From: CAYRIY01 sp964424335
GTDB taxonomy: Bacteria > Bacillota > Limnochordia > DTU080 > RSA5
Direction of reading: 5' to 3'
Assembly (NCBI GenBank): GCA_964424335.1
Contig: CAYRIY010000074.1
Location: 1 to 18,673, forward strand
DNA: 18,673 bases
Shown here: piece after piece, positions 1 to 6,493 of the stretch
Position numbering within the stretch: the stretch's first letter is position 1
How the letters are laid out: each line of letters starts with the position of its first letter
Position numbers and translations under genes: made by a program
Notes under the pieces: generated by a model
The model's database searches: none
Told to the model about the DNA's origin: nothing
The model's input: only the letters and a program-made list of their open reading frames with translations

Positions 1-283
1 ACGCCCAAACAACGTTAACTCTGTACACTTGTCCCCGTTGAGACTCGTGGTTAATCACGAGCAACTTACTCGATTCTAGTGGTCCAAGATCCGCCGAAGG
101 GTCCAAAAGGCGTACCCGTATCCCACTCTTACTGATCGACTCAAGCCGCACCATGACGTGTACAGGCGCCACATCCCCTCGCGCCATGTACACAATGCTG
201 CCCGGCAGGTCGATCTCGTAGCGTGGATGGCGCCTCCTGTCCCGCTCCGCGGGACGGCGCTCGATCCACTCGGTCACGTCCAT
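1..283 (-). CDS. PilZ-domain-like protein, 3' end outside the window
   Basis: The reading frame opens at ATG (281-283) and stays open to the left edge, giving about 94 visible residues. GGGGAGGA lies 7 nt before the ATG on the minus strand, which supports this start. The N-terminal part carries RRHPRYEIDLPGSIVY, which matches the RxxxR motif that opens PilZ domains, and further on LESISKSGIRVRLLDP, which matches the second motif ([D/N]xSxxG) except that Ser replaces Asp/Asn. PilZ domains bind cyclic di-GMP and control motility, exopolysaccharide or secretion. Both motifs sit at the right spacing for a compact single-domain protein. The altered second motif makes ligand binding uncertain. No neighbour on the left is visible. 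Confidence 0.62.
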   Translation of the reverse strand, partial: MDVTEWIERRPAERDRRRHPRYEIDLPGSIVYMARGDVAPVHVMVRLESISKSGIRVRLLDPSADLGPLESSKLLVINHESQRGQVYRVNVVWA

Positions 284-553
284 CACGATGTCCTCCCCTA
301 AAAACTCCCCGCGGACAAACGCCCTCGCCTAGGCCAAGACCCCCCGTCTCAACTGCCTAAGCGGTTCTCCAATCAACAGGTATTATGTGAATTGATGGCC
401 TCGTCTCTTCTCCAGAAACTGGTGTACGCTTCAACGAAACCGACTGGTTCTCCTCCCGGTAGCGACCTTTAGGCAATAAAGTGACCGTAGCCTCCCGCTC
501 TGACAGGAATCAGAAAACCTGTGTCGCATACGTGAACACCAGGGTGAGGAGTC

Positions 554-1303
554 ATGTCGCATCGTCGGTTGCCCATAAAAACAGGGCGCTACACAAGATG
601 GGTAAGGATTGCGAGGAAATTCGCCGCCAACCGCCCGAGGCAATTGTCACTTTTAACCGTCTCACGCGCCCTAGTCACGACGGCCGTCGCCAACCGATTG
701 CGAACCCACCGCGATTCCCGATTGCCCTACCCGTTCATCAATATCAATGAGCAGTATGTCCACGAGGCGCGCGCAAGTGGTAGAAGCGTCATATTCACTA
801 GCTTTCACTCCAACTTTGCGCACATCTCGCAGTCCTGGTTCTACTCAACGATTCGCGAAGAGTCCTGGCCCATTCACGCATTGACGTCTTGGGGAGATCG
901 GCCAACCGTTCGGTCATACAGCCGAGTGTTTAGTTCCGTAATCTTCACCCCGAACGAAGTTCGGAAAGCGATCCAAGTCCTACGACGAGGCGAAGGACTC
1001 GTCGTATTACAAGACGTCCTCACTGAGGACGGTACGCCAATCACAATTTTCGATCGAGTTGTCCACCTTCAGCTCGGCGCGGTCCGCCTGGCACAGATGA
1101 CAGGAAGCATCATCCTGCCCTATAACGCGCTGTCACATCGAGGCAAAGGCGCCATCCGATGGTGGCCGATCATCGATCCGGAAATATGTGACGCAGAAAA
1201 GCGACTAGCCGAGGCACTCGCAACAATGATTCATACGTACCCATGCTCGTGGAAGCGCCTCCCGAGGTTTATTGCGAATTACGGCCCGGAGCCGCGAGCT
1301 TGA
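554..1303 (+). CDS. LpxL/HtrB-like lysophospholipid acyltransferase family protein
   Basis: A 249-residue protein. Residues 78-190 follow the LABLAT/LpxL pattern: a beta strand leading to FTSFHSNFAH, then RGEGLVVLQDVLTEDGTP, then FDRVVHLQLGAVRLAQMTGSIILPY, the segment that in LpxL-type enzymes holds the acceptor-site Gly and the hydrophobic acyl pocket. Such enzymes move an acyl chain from acyl-ACP or acyl-CoA onto a glyco- or phospholipid at the inner membrane face. The catalytic motif HX4D/E appears here as H85-X4-H90, so the acidic partner is not in its usual place. I see no clear membrane anchor at the N-terminus. AGGGTGAGGAG just before the ATG is the likely ribosome site. The 3' end overlaps bioC tail to tail by 35 nt. 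Substrate unknown. Confidence 0.62.
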   Translation: MSHRRLPIKTGRYTRWVRIARKFAANRPRQLSLLTVSRALVTTAVANRLRTHRDSRLPYPFININEQYVHEARASGRSVIFTSFHSNFAHISQSWFYSTIREESWPIHALTSWGDRPTVRSYSRVFSSVIFTPNEVRKAIQVLRRGEGLVVLQDVLTEDGTPITIFDRVVHLQLGAVRLAQMTGSIILPYNALSHRGKGAIRWWPIIDPEICDAEKRLAEALATMIHTYPCSWKRLPRFIANYGPEPRA

Positions 1304-2147
1304 GTTCATGCGAATTATTTGAGACTCTTTCCGCCGAGACACACACCCATTCCCAAGTAGCAAAGACGCCGCCCGCAGAAGCAAAGCGCTCGCTGTAGGT
1401 CTCCATCATCGAGCGCACGACGGAGGGCCGGCGACAGAGTGCATCTGAACTTGCCGCGTTGTTTGCGCCGCTCTTTTGAATCCCTTTGAGGAAATGTCGA
1501 ACAGAAGGATACGTGTCGCGCATTTGAAACACACGGACCTGCAGCGGCTTTAGCCCTGAAGCAATCAACAGACTCTCCCACTCTACCGCTGTGCGGAGCT
1601 CGGGTCCGTGCGACCACGATCCCACGCCCCGGCTTGCCTCATCGAACGCCTCTCTTAACTCACGGAAGGTCCCGGCCCCGAATACTCCGATCTGAAGACG
1701 GCCACCCGGACGAAGCGCCCTTGCGAGAAGTCGCAGCGTCTCGACCGGATGCTCGAGCCACTGGAGTGTACCACTCGAGATGATGAGGTCAAAACCCGGC
1801 TCCGCCTCTTTCCCATATGTCATGGTCGGATCCGGAAGCGGTTGTTCCACGTCGTGTTCGACGAAAAGGACTCGGGAATCTGACCCGATGCGCGCGGAGG
1901 CCACGTCAAGCATCGCCGGCGCGATGTCGATCGCTACGATTTCAGCTTTTGGATACAAGGCCAAAATGCACTCCGTCAGGTATCCGGTGCCACACCCGAC
2001 CTCGAGGATCCTGCGAACCTGATCTACCCTCGGCTCAAACCCCTCGAGCATCCAGTCCGCCAAGCCGCGCTGAACGCTTGCATAGCGATCATACTCCTCG
2101 GCGTGTCGGTTGAAATGATTGCGAACGCTTCGTTTACTGAGCGTCAC
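1269..2147 (-). CDS. bioC: Malonyl-ACP O-methyltransferase (BioC-type)
   Basis: A 292-residue SAM-dependent class I methyltransferase. The start RNHFNRHAEEYDRYASVQ is the BioC-type lead-in. Motif I is RRILEVGCGTGYLTECIL (residues 46-63), followed by IVAIDIAPAMLDVA and FDLIISSGTLQWLEHP, where the SSGTLQW stretch is typical of BioC. BioC methylates the free carboxyl of malonyl-ACP so that the fatty acid machinery can build pimeloyl-ACP methyl ester for biotin. It starts with GTG and overlaps the bioH stop by 4 nt (GTGA), so the two are likely translationally coupled; GGAGG sits about 13 nt upstream, longer than usual. The 3' end overlaps the convergent acyltransferase gene. A generic methyltransferase is possible, but the neighbour supports BioC. 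Confidence 0.8.
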   Translation of the reverse strand: MTLSKRSVRNHFNRHAEEYDRYASVQRGLADWMLEGFEPRVDQVRRILEVGCGTGYLTECILALYPKAEIVAIDIAPAMLDVASARIGSDSRVLFVEHDVEQPLPDPTMTYGKEAEPGFDLIISSGTLQWLEHPVETLRLLARALRPGGRLQIGVFGAGTFRELREAFDEASRGVGSWSHGPELRTAVEWESLLIASGLKPLQVRVFQMRDTYPSVRHFLKGIQKSGANNAASSDALCRRPSVVRSMMETYSERFASAGGVFATWEWVCVSAERVSNNSHELKLAAPGRNSQ

Positions 2148-2968
2148 TTGAGTAAAAACGCCTCCACTCGCTGACCGACTTGTGAATCAGATTTCCAAAA
2201 CGGTACGTGGCCCACTCCGGCAAACTCAATCCAGACCGCATCCCTCAGATGATCCGCGATCCACCTTCCCGCTTCGACCGGGCAAATGACGTCGTCCGTC
2301 CCATGTACGAGCATGGTCGGCGCCGCCACAGCGCTGACAGACGCCCGCACATCAACGGTCTGAAGAAAGTCCAGCCCTGCAATGAGCGCCTGGGTCGACC
2401 ACACACTCTCACCTGGGATCAGTTGCCGACCCACCTCCGAGAGCGTGGCGATACCGTTGGGGTGGTTTCCTTTGCTCGGCCCGCCGGAGAATAGCATCCT
2501 GCGATGGAAATGTTCGAGGACCTCCCGTCGCTTCATTGGGAGCCTCCGGTTCATCGACGTGAGCTTGGACGGTGTATGCCCAATTGTCCAATTGCTCGAG
2601 AGATCCCGGGTGAATCGGGGCGTAGCCCCAATGAGGAGCAGGCGGCGCACGCGGCTTGGAAATCTAGCCGCCAGGTCCAGCGCGAGGATGGCGCCCATCG
2701 ACCAAGCGGCAATGTCAGCGCTTTGATCGCGATCCGTGGCATCGATTAGCGAGCGTTCAGCGATAGCCACAAAATCGGCTGAGTCATTGCATTCTGTGAA
2801 GTCGACGGTATATATGACGCGCTCTCGGGCTAACAGGGAGTCTTCTTCAAATGGATGCAGTTGGGGATCGACCGACCATCCGCCCATCCATAGGAGAGGG
2901 CTGGCTCCCCCCGACCCACCTTGTCGGTCCACACGCCTCACCGGCCAATTATCGACGTGAAAGTCCAC
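2144..2968 (-). CDS. bioH: Alpha/beta hydrolase, likely pimeloyl-ACP methyl ester esterase (BioH-type)
   Basis: A 274-residue alpha/beta hydrolase with nucleophile elbow AAWSMGA (Ser90), acid in HGTDDVICP (about Asp226) and base in AGVGHVPFW (His254). WMGGWSVD near residue 28 stands where BioH enzymes have the oxyanion HGWG motif. BioH removes the methyl group that BioC added, ending pimeloyl-ACP synthesis. The order bioH-bioC with overlapping ends matches the arrangement in biotin operons such as that of Bacillus cereus, but no bioF, bioA, bioD or bioB is seen here. The start is weak: GTG at 2966-2968 has no clear ribosome site, and a stop lies only 15 codons upstream in frame. The name rests mainly on the pairing with bioC; many hydrolases share the fold. 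Confidence 0.7.
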   Translation of the reverse strand: MDFHVDNWPVRRVDRQGGSGGASPLLWMGGWSVDPQLHPFEEDSLLARERVIYTVDFTECNDSADFVAIAERSLIDATDRDQSADIAAWSMGAILALDLAARFPSRVRRLLLIGATPRFTRDLSSNWTIGHTPSKLTSMNRRLPMKRREVLEHFHRRMLFSGGPSKGNHPNGIATLSEVGRQLIPGESVWSTQALIAGLDFLQTVDVRASVSAVAAPTMLVHGTDDVICPVEAGRWIADHLRDAVWIEFAGVGHVPFWKSDSQVGQRVEAFLLK

Positions 2969-3061
2969 ATGCTGGGATTTCGCTTGGCCGATCGGCGCTC
3001 CCTTCAGCGGTCAGGCTCTCGTTTGCGAAATTCGATGCCTGGTAAATCGACTAGATGCTCG

Positions 3062-3688
3062 TCACCGTAACGTCGAGGCCGCTCCCCTCTCCCACCATGC
3101 CCCTGCGAGCAGCCGCTCGACGCACGCATCGAGAGACTCATTTACGGTGTCAAGCACGATCTCGGGATTCTCCGGCTCCTCAAATGGCGACGAGATGCCC
3201 GTGAAGTCCTTGATCTCGCCCCGGAGAGCCTTTTGGTAAAGCCCTTTGGGATCGCGCTTCATGCACGTCTCGACGTCGGCTTTCACGTACACTTCGACAA
3301 AGGCGTCGGATCCGATGCGCTCCCGGGCAAACTCCCGCATGCGCCGAAATGGTGAGATAAACGAGACCAGCGTAATCAGCCCCGCGTCCCGAAACAGCGC
3401 AGAGACCTCGGCGATCCGGCGGATATTCTCGTCTCGGTCGGCGTCGGAGAATCCCAGGTCGCCGTTGAGCCCGTGGCGAATGTTGTCCCCGTCCAATCGG
3501 TAGACGGCGCGCCCTGCCCTGTTTAGGCGGCGCTCGGCCTCCACGGCGATCGTCGACTTTCCGGAGCCCGAAAGTCCAGTAAACCAAAGGACGACGCCCC
3601 GCTGACCGAGGACCCGGGCGCGATCTTCAGGCGTCACGGCTCCTTCGTGCCAGAAGGTATTCTCGGACTTCTCCCGACCTCGATCCAT
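3062..3688 (-). CDS. cysC: Adenylyl-sulfate (APS) kinase
   Basis: A 208-residue APS kinase, which phosphorylates adenosine 5'-phosphosulfate to PAPS in the cytoplasm, for sulfate assimilation or sulfotransferases. The P-loop is GLSGSGKS (residues 38-45). It is followed by the family signatures DGDNIRHGLNGDLGFSDADR, ENIRRIAE, SFISPFRRMRE, and the C-terminal RDPKGLYQKALRGEIKDFTG and SPFEEPENPEI. The length is normal for a stand-alone CysC. I prefer ATG at 3688 because it puts FWHEGAVT at the usual distance from the N-terminus; a TTG at 3715 would add nine residues. No sat/cysN/cysD, cysH or sulfotransferase is adjacent. The downstream gap to bioH is 93 nt, so a shared transcript is possible but unproven. 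Confidence 0.93.
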   Translation of the reverse strand: MDRGREKSENTFWHEGAVTPEDRARVLGQRGVVLWFTGLSGSGKSTIAVEAERRLNRAGRAVYRLDGDNIRHGLNGDLGFSDADRDENIRRIAEVSALFRDAGLITLVSFISPFRRMREFARERIGSDAFVEVYVKADVETCMKRDPKGLYQKALRGEIKDFTGISSPFEEPENPEIVLDTVNESLDACVERLLAGAWWERGAASTLR

Positions 3689-3826
3689 CAATGCTCGACC
3701 CACTTTCGCTTTCAAGCTTGTTGTGTTCCGCGCTTTCCACAGATTTCCTCATGACCATAGCGGCAAAAGTTCATATCCCGATCCAATCGTGGCAAATCTA
3801 GTCACCGACACATCCAATTCCAATTC

Positions 3827-3832
3827 GGAGGG
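3827..3832 (+). promoter_or_regulatory. Ribosome binding site deciding the start of the Gln-rich gene
   Basis: GGAGGG is followed by 7 nt and then GTG CCG TAT CAG at 3840. The open frame extends upstream to 3723, but nothing there resembles a ribosome site, and the upstream residues have a quite different, ordinary composition. This fixes the start at the boundary where the Gln-rich sequence begins. Confidence 0.7.
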
Positions 3833-3839
3833 ATCGAGC

Positions 3840-4496
3840 GTGCCGTATCAGCAGCAACAGCAGTTTCCGCAAGGCCTGCAGCAATACCAGCAACAGCAGG
3901 CCTTTCAACAGAATCAGTTTGGGCAGCCCCAATTCCAGCAAAGCTTCAATCAACAGTATGGCCAACCCCAGTTACAGCAGGGGTTAAACCAGCCGTTTGG
4001 CCAAGCTCAGTTCCAACAGGGCATCAACCAGCAGTACGGGCAAGATCAGATGCAGCAGGGCCTGCAGCAAGGCTTTCAGCAGAGCCTTGGCCAGCAGGGG
4101 CTGCAGTCGCTCCAATTTGGCCAGGAGTTTGGCGGGGAGTTTGGCCAGTTCCCGCAGAGCCGGCCTGAGCTCGAGCAGCAACAGCAACAGTACAACCAGC
4201 AACAGCAACAGCAGTACAATCAGCAGAACTATGCACAATCAGCGTTACAGAACCAATTCCAGCAAGGGCTGGGACAGCAGTACCAGCCGCAGTTTCAGCA
4301 AGGGCTACAGCAGCAACAAGGACTTCAGCAGCAGTTCCAACCCCAGCTTCAGCAGAGCGTCGGGCAGCAGGGTTATCAGCCCCAGCAGTTCTCGCAATTC
4401 CAGCAAAATCAGCAGGGACAGCAGTTTGGGCAGACCTTTAGTCTCTTTCCCCAAAGCCACCCGGAGCAGCAGTACCAGCAAAGGCAACAGTTCTGA
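3840..4496 (+). CDS. Glutamine-rich low-complexity repeat protein (prion-like composition), function unknown
   Basis: From GTG 3840 the product is 218 residues. By hand count about 102 are Gln (47%), with Gly, Phe, Leu, Tyr, Pro, Asn and Ser making up most of the rest. From this start there is no Lys, Cys or Trp and almost no charge. Residues 29-67 are three exact-length 13-residue repeats of form QxQ[F/L]QQ[S/G][F/L/I]NQ[Q/P][Y/F]G, with a fourth, diverged one to about residue 80. FGQEFGGEFGQFPQSRPE (around residues 93-110) recurs near the C-terminus as FGQTFSLFPQSHPE. No signal peptide or membrane segment follows this start. Aromatics spaced in a Gln/Asn/Gly matrix are typical of self-assembling or coat-like proteins, which is inference only. 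It diverges from cysC and converges on the PHP gene. Confidence 0.75.
   Translation: MPYQQQQQFPQGLQQYQQQQAFQQNQFGQPQFQQSFNQQYGQPQLQQGLNQPFGQAQFQQGINQQYGQDQMQQGLQQGFQQSLGQQGLQSLQFGQEFGGEFGQFPQSRPELEQQQQQYNQQQQQQYNQQNYAQSALQNQFQQGLGQQYQPQFQQGLQQQQGLQQQFQPQLQQSVGQQGYQPQQFSQFQQNQQGQQFGQTFSLFPQSHPEQQYQQRQQF
3924..4079 (+). repeat. Tandem 39-bp (13-residue) coding repeats in the Gln-rich gene
   Basis: Four consecutive 39-bp units. Unit 1 encodes QPQFQQSFNQQYG, unit 2 QPQLQQGLNQPFG, unit 3 QAQFQQGINQQYG and unit 4 the diverged QDQMQQGLQQGFQ. Hydrophobic or aromatic residues stand at positions 4, 8 and 12 of each unit. Similar pieces such as QNQFQQGLGQQYQ recur further on without strict register. 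The DNA is not a simple trinucleotide run: CAG and CAA are mixed, suggesting the amino acid pattern is what is kept. Confidence 0.7.
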
Positions 4497-4512
4497 CCGC
4501 TGATGCATTGCC

Positions 4513-4575
4513 GCGGCCGGCCTCAAACGAGCAGCCTGGCACTACTTTGCGGGCACGCCCTAGACGGCCGGCCGC
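4513..4575. repeat. GC-rich inverted repeat between convergent genes
   Basis: Left arm GCGGCCGGCC (4513-4522) and right arm GGCCGGCCGC (4566-4575) are perfect 10-bp complements separated by 43 nt. The right arm is followed by TTTAC on the plus strand. It lies just after the Gln-rich gene stop and before the end of the convergent PHP gene, so it could act as a weak or two-way terminator. The long loop and lack of a real T run are against a standard terminator. The remainder of 4497-4662 shows nothing else. Confidence 0.35.
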
Positions 4576-4662
4576 TTTACTCAAAACATTACGACATCAG
4601 CGACGTGCACCGTAAAGGCCAACGTCGACTTGCCCTCAGCGCTCCTAGCTGCCGACCCCGCC

Positions 4663-5553
4663 CTACGCCCGCCTTGCGTTCGCCCGCCGTTGCTCTTCGA
4701 TCGCCGCTTTGAGCGCCTCTACGTACGCATAGGGGAGCCGCACTTGCCCAAGAAGCGCCTCATCCTTGTACCGACCGTGGTCGTCCGAGCCGCCCGTAGC
4801 AAGGAGGCCGTGCCGTTTGGTCATCGCGAGGTACCGCTCGACCATCTCTGGCGTGTGTTTCGAATAAAACACTTCGATGCCCTGTAGTCCTGCGGCGATG
4901 TACCGCTCGATCGTTTCGTCGTCGATCTGGTCGTCGTCGCTTCGAAAGCGTCCGGGATGAGCAAGCACCGCCACACCGCCCGCCGCCCGGATCTGCCGGA
5001 TCGCTTCTTCGGGCGTAATCTTTACCCGCTCCACGTACGCACGGCCGCCGTTCCCGATGAACTCATCGGTGAAGGCCTCGGAAATGGACTCTACGTAACC
5101 CGCCTCCACCAAGGCCTTTGCGACGTGGGGACGCCCGACGTTTTCGTCGCCTGCGATCGCTTGAACTCGGGCCCACTCGATTGCGTATCCGAGCTCGTTC
5201 AGCTTTTCCACCATCAGCTTGGCTCGGCTGAACCGGCCTTCTCTAAGGCGCGTGAGCTGCGTCCGCAAGTTCTCATCGGCAGGGTCAAATCCGTAGCCAA
5301 GCATGTGAATCTCTCGTTTTCCGTCCAGGCACGAGTACTCGACCGCTGGAATGCATTCAATTCCTTGGCGCTCCGCTTCGAGGAGCGCCTCAGGCACGCC
5401 GTCCATCGTATCGTGATCGGCTAAAGCGATGGCGGAAAAGCCCGCCTCCTTCGCCCGACGAACGACCTCCGCCGGTGGATCCGAGCCGTCCGACGCCGTC
5501 GAGTGCAGGTGGAGGTCGGCGACGCGTTCGCCTTGTGACGCATTTGCATGCAT
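4663..5553 (-). CDS. PHP-domain metal-dependent phosphoesterase (YciV/TrpH/RNase AM type)
   Basis: A 296-residue stand-alone PHP protein. Metal-binding motifs appear in order: DLHLHSTASDG (His15, His17, Asp22), ALADHDTMDG (Asp46, His47), PAVEYSC (Glu72), EIHMLGYGFD (His83), GRPHVAKAL, VAVLAHPGR, GIEVFYSKH and GGSDDHG (Asp257, His259). This set and spacing is that of the YciV family, whose members act as 5'-3' exonucleases on short RNA or as 3',5'-nucleoside bisphosphate phosphatases; pAp is a by-product of PAPS use. ATG at 5553 has AGAAGG about 9 nt upstream. A well-formed promoter lies inside the end of hepT, so the gene is likely expressed separately from the toxin-antitoxin unit. The exact substrate cannot be told from sequence. 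Confidence 0.85.
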   Translation of the reverse strand: MHANASQGERVADLHLHSTASDGSDPPAEVVRRAKEAGFSAIALADHDTMDGVPEALLEAERQGIECIPAVEYSCLDGKREIHMLGYGFDPADENLRTQLTRLREGRFSRAKLMVEKLNELGYAIEWARVQAIAGDENVGRPHVAKALVEAGYVESISEAFTDEFIGNGGRAYVERVKITPEEAIRQIRAAGGVAVLAHPGRFRSDDDQIDDETIERYIAAGLQGIEVFYSKHTPEMVERYLAMTKRHGLLATGGSDDHGRYKDEALLGQVRLPYAYVEALKAAIEEQRRANARRA

Positions 5554-5599
5554 GGAAACGGACCTTCTCTCATTTCACGTGGATGGTTCTGACATGCCT

Positions 5600-5627
5600 A
5601 TTTTAGGTCAAGGATCGGTCCTTTCAA
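5600..5627 (-). promoter_or_regulatory. Sigma-70/A-type promoter for the PHP gene
   Basis: On the minus strand TTGAAA (5622-5627) and TAAAAT (5600-5605) each match the consensus at 5 of 6 positions and are separated by 16 bp. The -35 box lies within the last codons of hepT. Predicted transcription would begin near 5593, about 40 nt before the PHP ATG. This is the best promoter match I noticed in the window. Confidence 0.6.
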
Positions 5628-6048
5628 GGTAAAGCTCGATCCACCTGGCGAACTCGATCAGATCGTCGAGCCCATCGGTAAGCGCTCGATGCACTTCATT
5701 CACATCGACGTCAAGATACTCATGAACCAGAATGTTACGGAATCCCGCCATGGGTGCGATGCGCTCAGCAAACTCCGCCGGCAGCACGTTGAGTTGACCT
5801 AGGGCGACGATGTGATCTCGATACTCGTCGCCCACCGACGAGCCTGAAGCCGCTACAATATGGGCTGCAATGTCTAAGACCGCCTGAACGCAAAGTTGAA
5901 GACCACGCTCGATAGCCCATGCCCTTTTAACGTCTGTGGTCAACTCCTGCACAGTAATCATTCGGTATTCACTCAGCACGTCGACGGCGTCGAGTATGTG
6001 TCCCAGTCGGCGTCGTATGACGTCGCGGTCGATGCGGGCTCCGGTCAC
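5608..6048 (-). CDS. hepT: HEPN-domain toxin HepT (DUF86), putative ribonuclease
   Basis: A 146-residue, mostly helical HEPN protein. The signature RNILVHEY (Arg104, His109, Tyr111) is exactly RX4HXY, the catalytic and regulatory motif of HepT toxins. HEPN toxins cleave RNA, and in studied MntA-HepT pairs the antitoxin adds AMP groups to the tyrosine of this motif to switch the toxin off. All three residues are present, so the toxin appears intact. It starts at GTG 6048, with GGAAGG just past the mntA stop 14 nt upstream, so the pair is one operon in the order antitoxin-toxin. The tail ends 54 nt before the PHP gene and contains that gene's -35 box. Confidence 0.88.
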   Translation of the reverse strand: MTGARIDRDVIRRRLGHILDAVDVLSEYRMITVQELTTDVKRAWAIERGLQLCVQAVLDIAAHIVAASGSSVGDEYRDHIVALGQLNVLPAEFAERIAPMAGFRNILVHEYLDVDVNEVHRALTDGLDDLIEFARWIELYLERTDP

Positions 6049-6062
6049 GTCAATCCGCCTTC

Positions 6063-6473
6063 CTAGTCTAGCCCCAGTCGCCTGCGTAACGATGCATGTT
6101 GGAGCTTGCGAATCGGCTTAGTATCCACATACTCCTGCATGGCACGAATGGAGAATTCAGCAACCGCTCGATTGCTTCGCACATACGCCACCCGTCCGTC
6201 ACGCAGTATCCGGTGTTTCAGCACGGCCGGCGCGCGGTTTAAAATGACGAGATCGATGTCGTTACGGCCGACCACGCGAAAAAGGTCAGCGAGCCACTTC
6301 GCCCGGTCCACACCTTTTTGGGCTGTCGCATGGTCGAGCAATACGGCCAAATCGAGGTCACTTGAACGTCGATGATCTCCTCGAGCGGTTGAACCAAACA
6401 TAAAGACAGCCTCGACACCCTCGATGGGTGCGAAATAATCACTCAACTTCGCCGAAAGGTCGTTCGCATCCAA
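6063..6473 (-). CDS. mntA: MntA minimal nucleotidyltransferase antitoxin
   Basis: A 136-residue minimal nucleotidyltransferase of the DNA polymerase beta superfamily. MFGSTARGDHRRSSDLDLAV fits GSX10DXD exactly (Gly27, Ser28, Asp39, Asp41), and RNDIDLVIL supplies the third acidic residue (Asp74). Members paired with HepT transfer AMP to the toxin's RX4HXY tyrosine. The start is TTG at 6473 rather than ATG: GGAGGAGG stands 9 nt upstream, and no better start is near. An imperfect dyad with an extended -10 box lies 20 nt upstream. The gene is divergent from the large zinc/TPR gene. A helical C-terminal extension (residues about 100-136) ends in a basic stretch, RKLQHASLRRRLG. Confidence 0.87.
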   Translation of the reverse strand: MDANDLSAKLSDYFAPIEGVEAVFMFGSTARGDHRRSSDLDLAVLLDHATAQKGVDRAKWLADLFRVVGRNDIDLVILNRAPAVLKHRILRDGRVAYVRSNRAVAEFSIRAMQEYVDTKPIRKLQHASLRRRLGLD

Positions 6474-6493
6474 AGAATGCCGCCTCCTCCATC

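Noticed and set aside
284..553. Possible promoter or small gene between the PilZ-like and acyltransferase genes
   Set aside because: TATTAT at 381 has no -35 box at normal spacing, and the open frames here (for example 481-750) overlap the acyltransferase in another frame without family features.
3723..3839. 39-residue N-terminal extension of the Gln-rich protein
   Set aside because: The GTG at 3723 has no ribosome site, and the strong GGAGGG directs the start at 3840.
3984..4238. Leu-rich minus-strand frame looking like a membrane protein
   Set aside because: Its poly-Leu comes from reading CAG-rich Gln codons backwards (CTG); it is a shadow of the Gln-rich gene.
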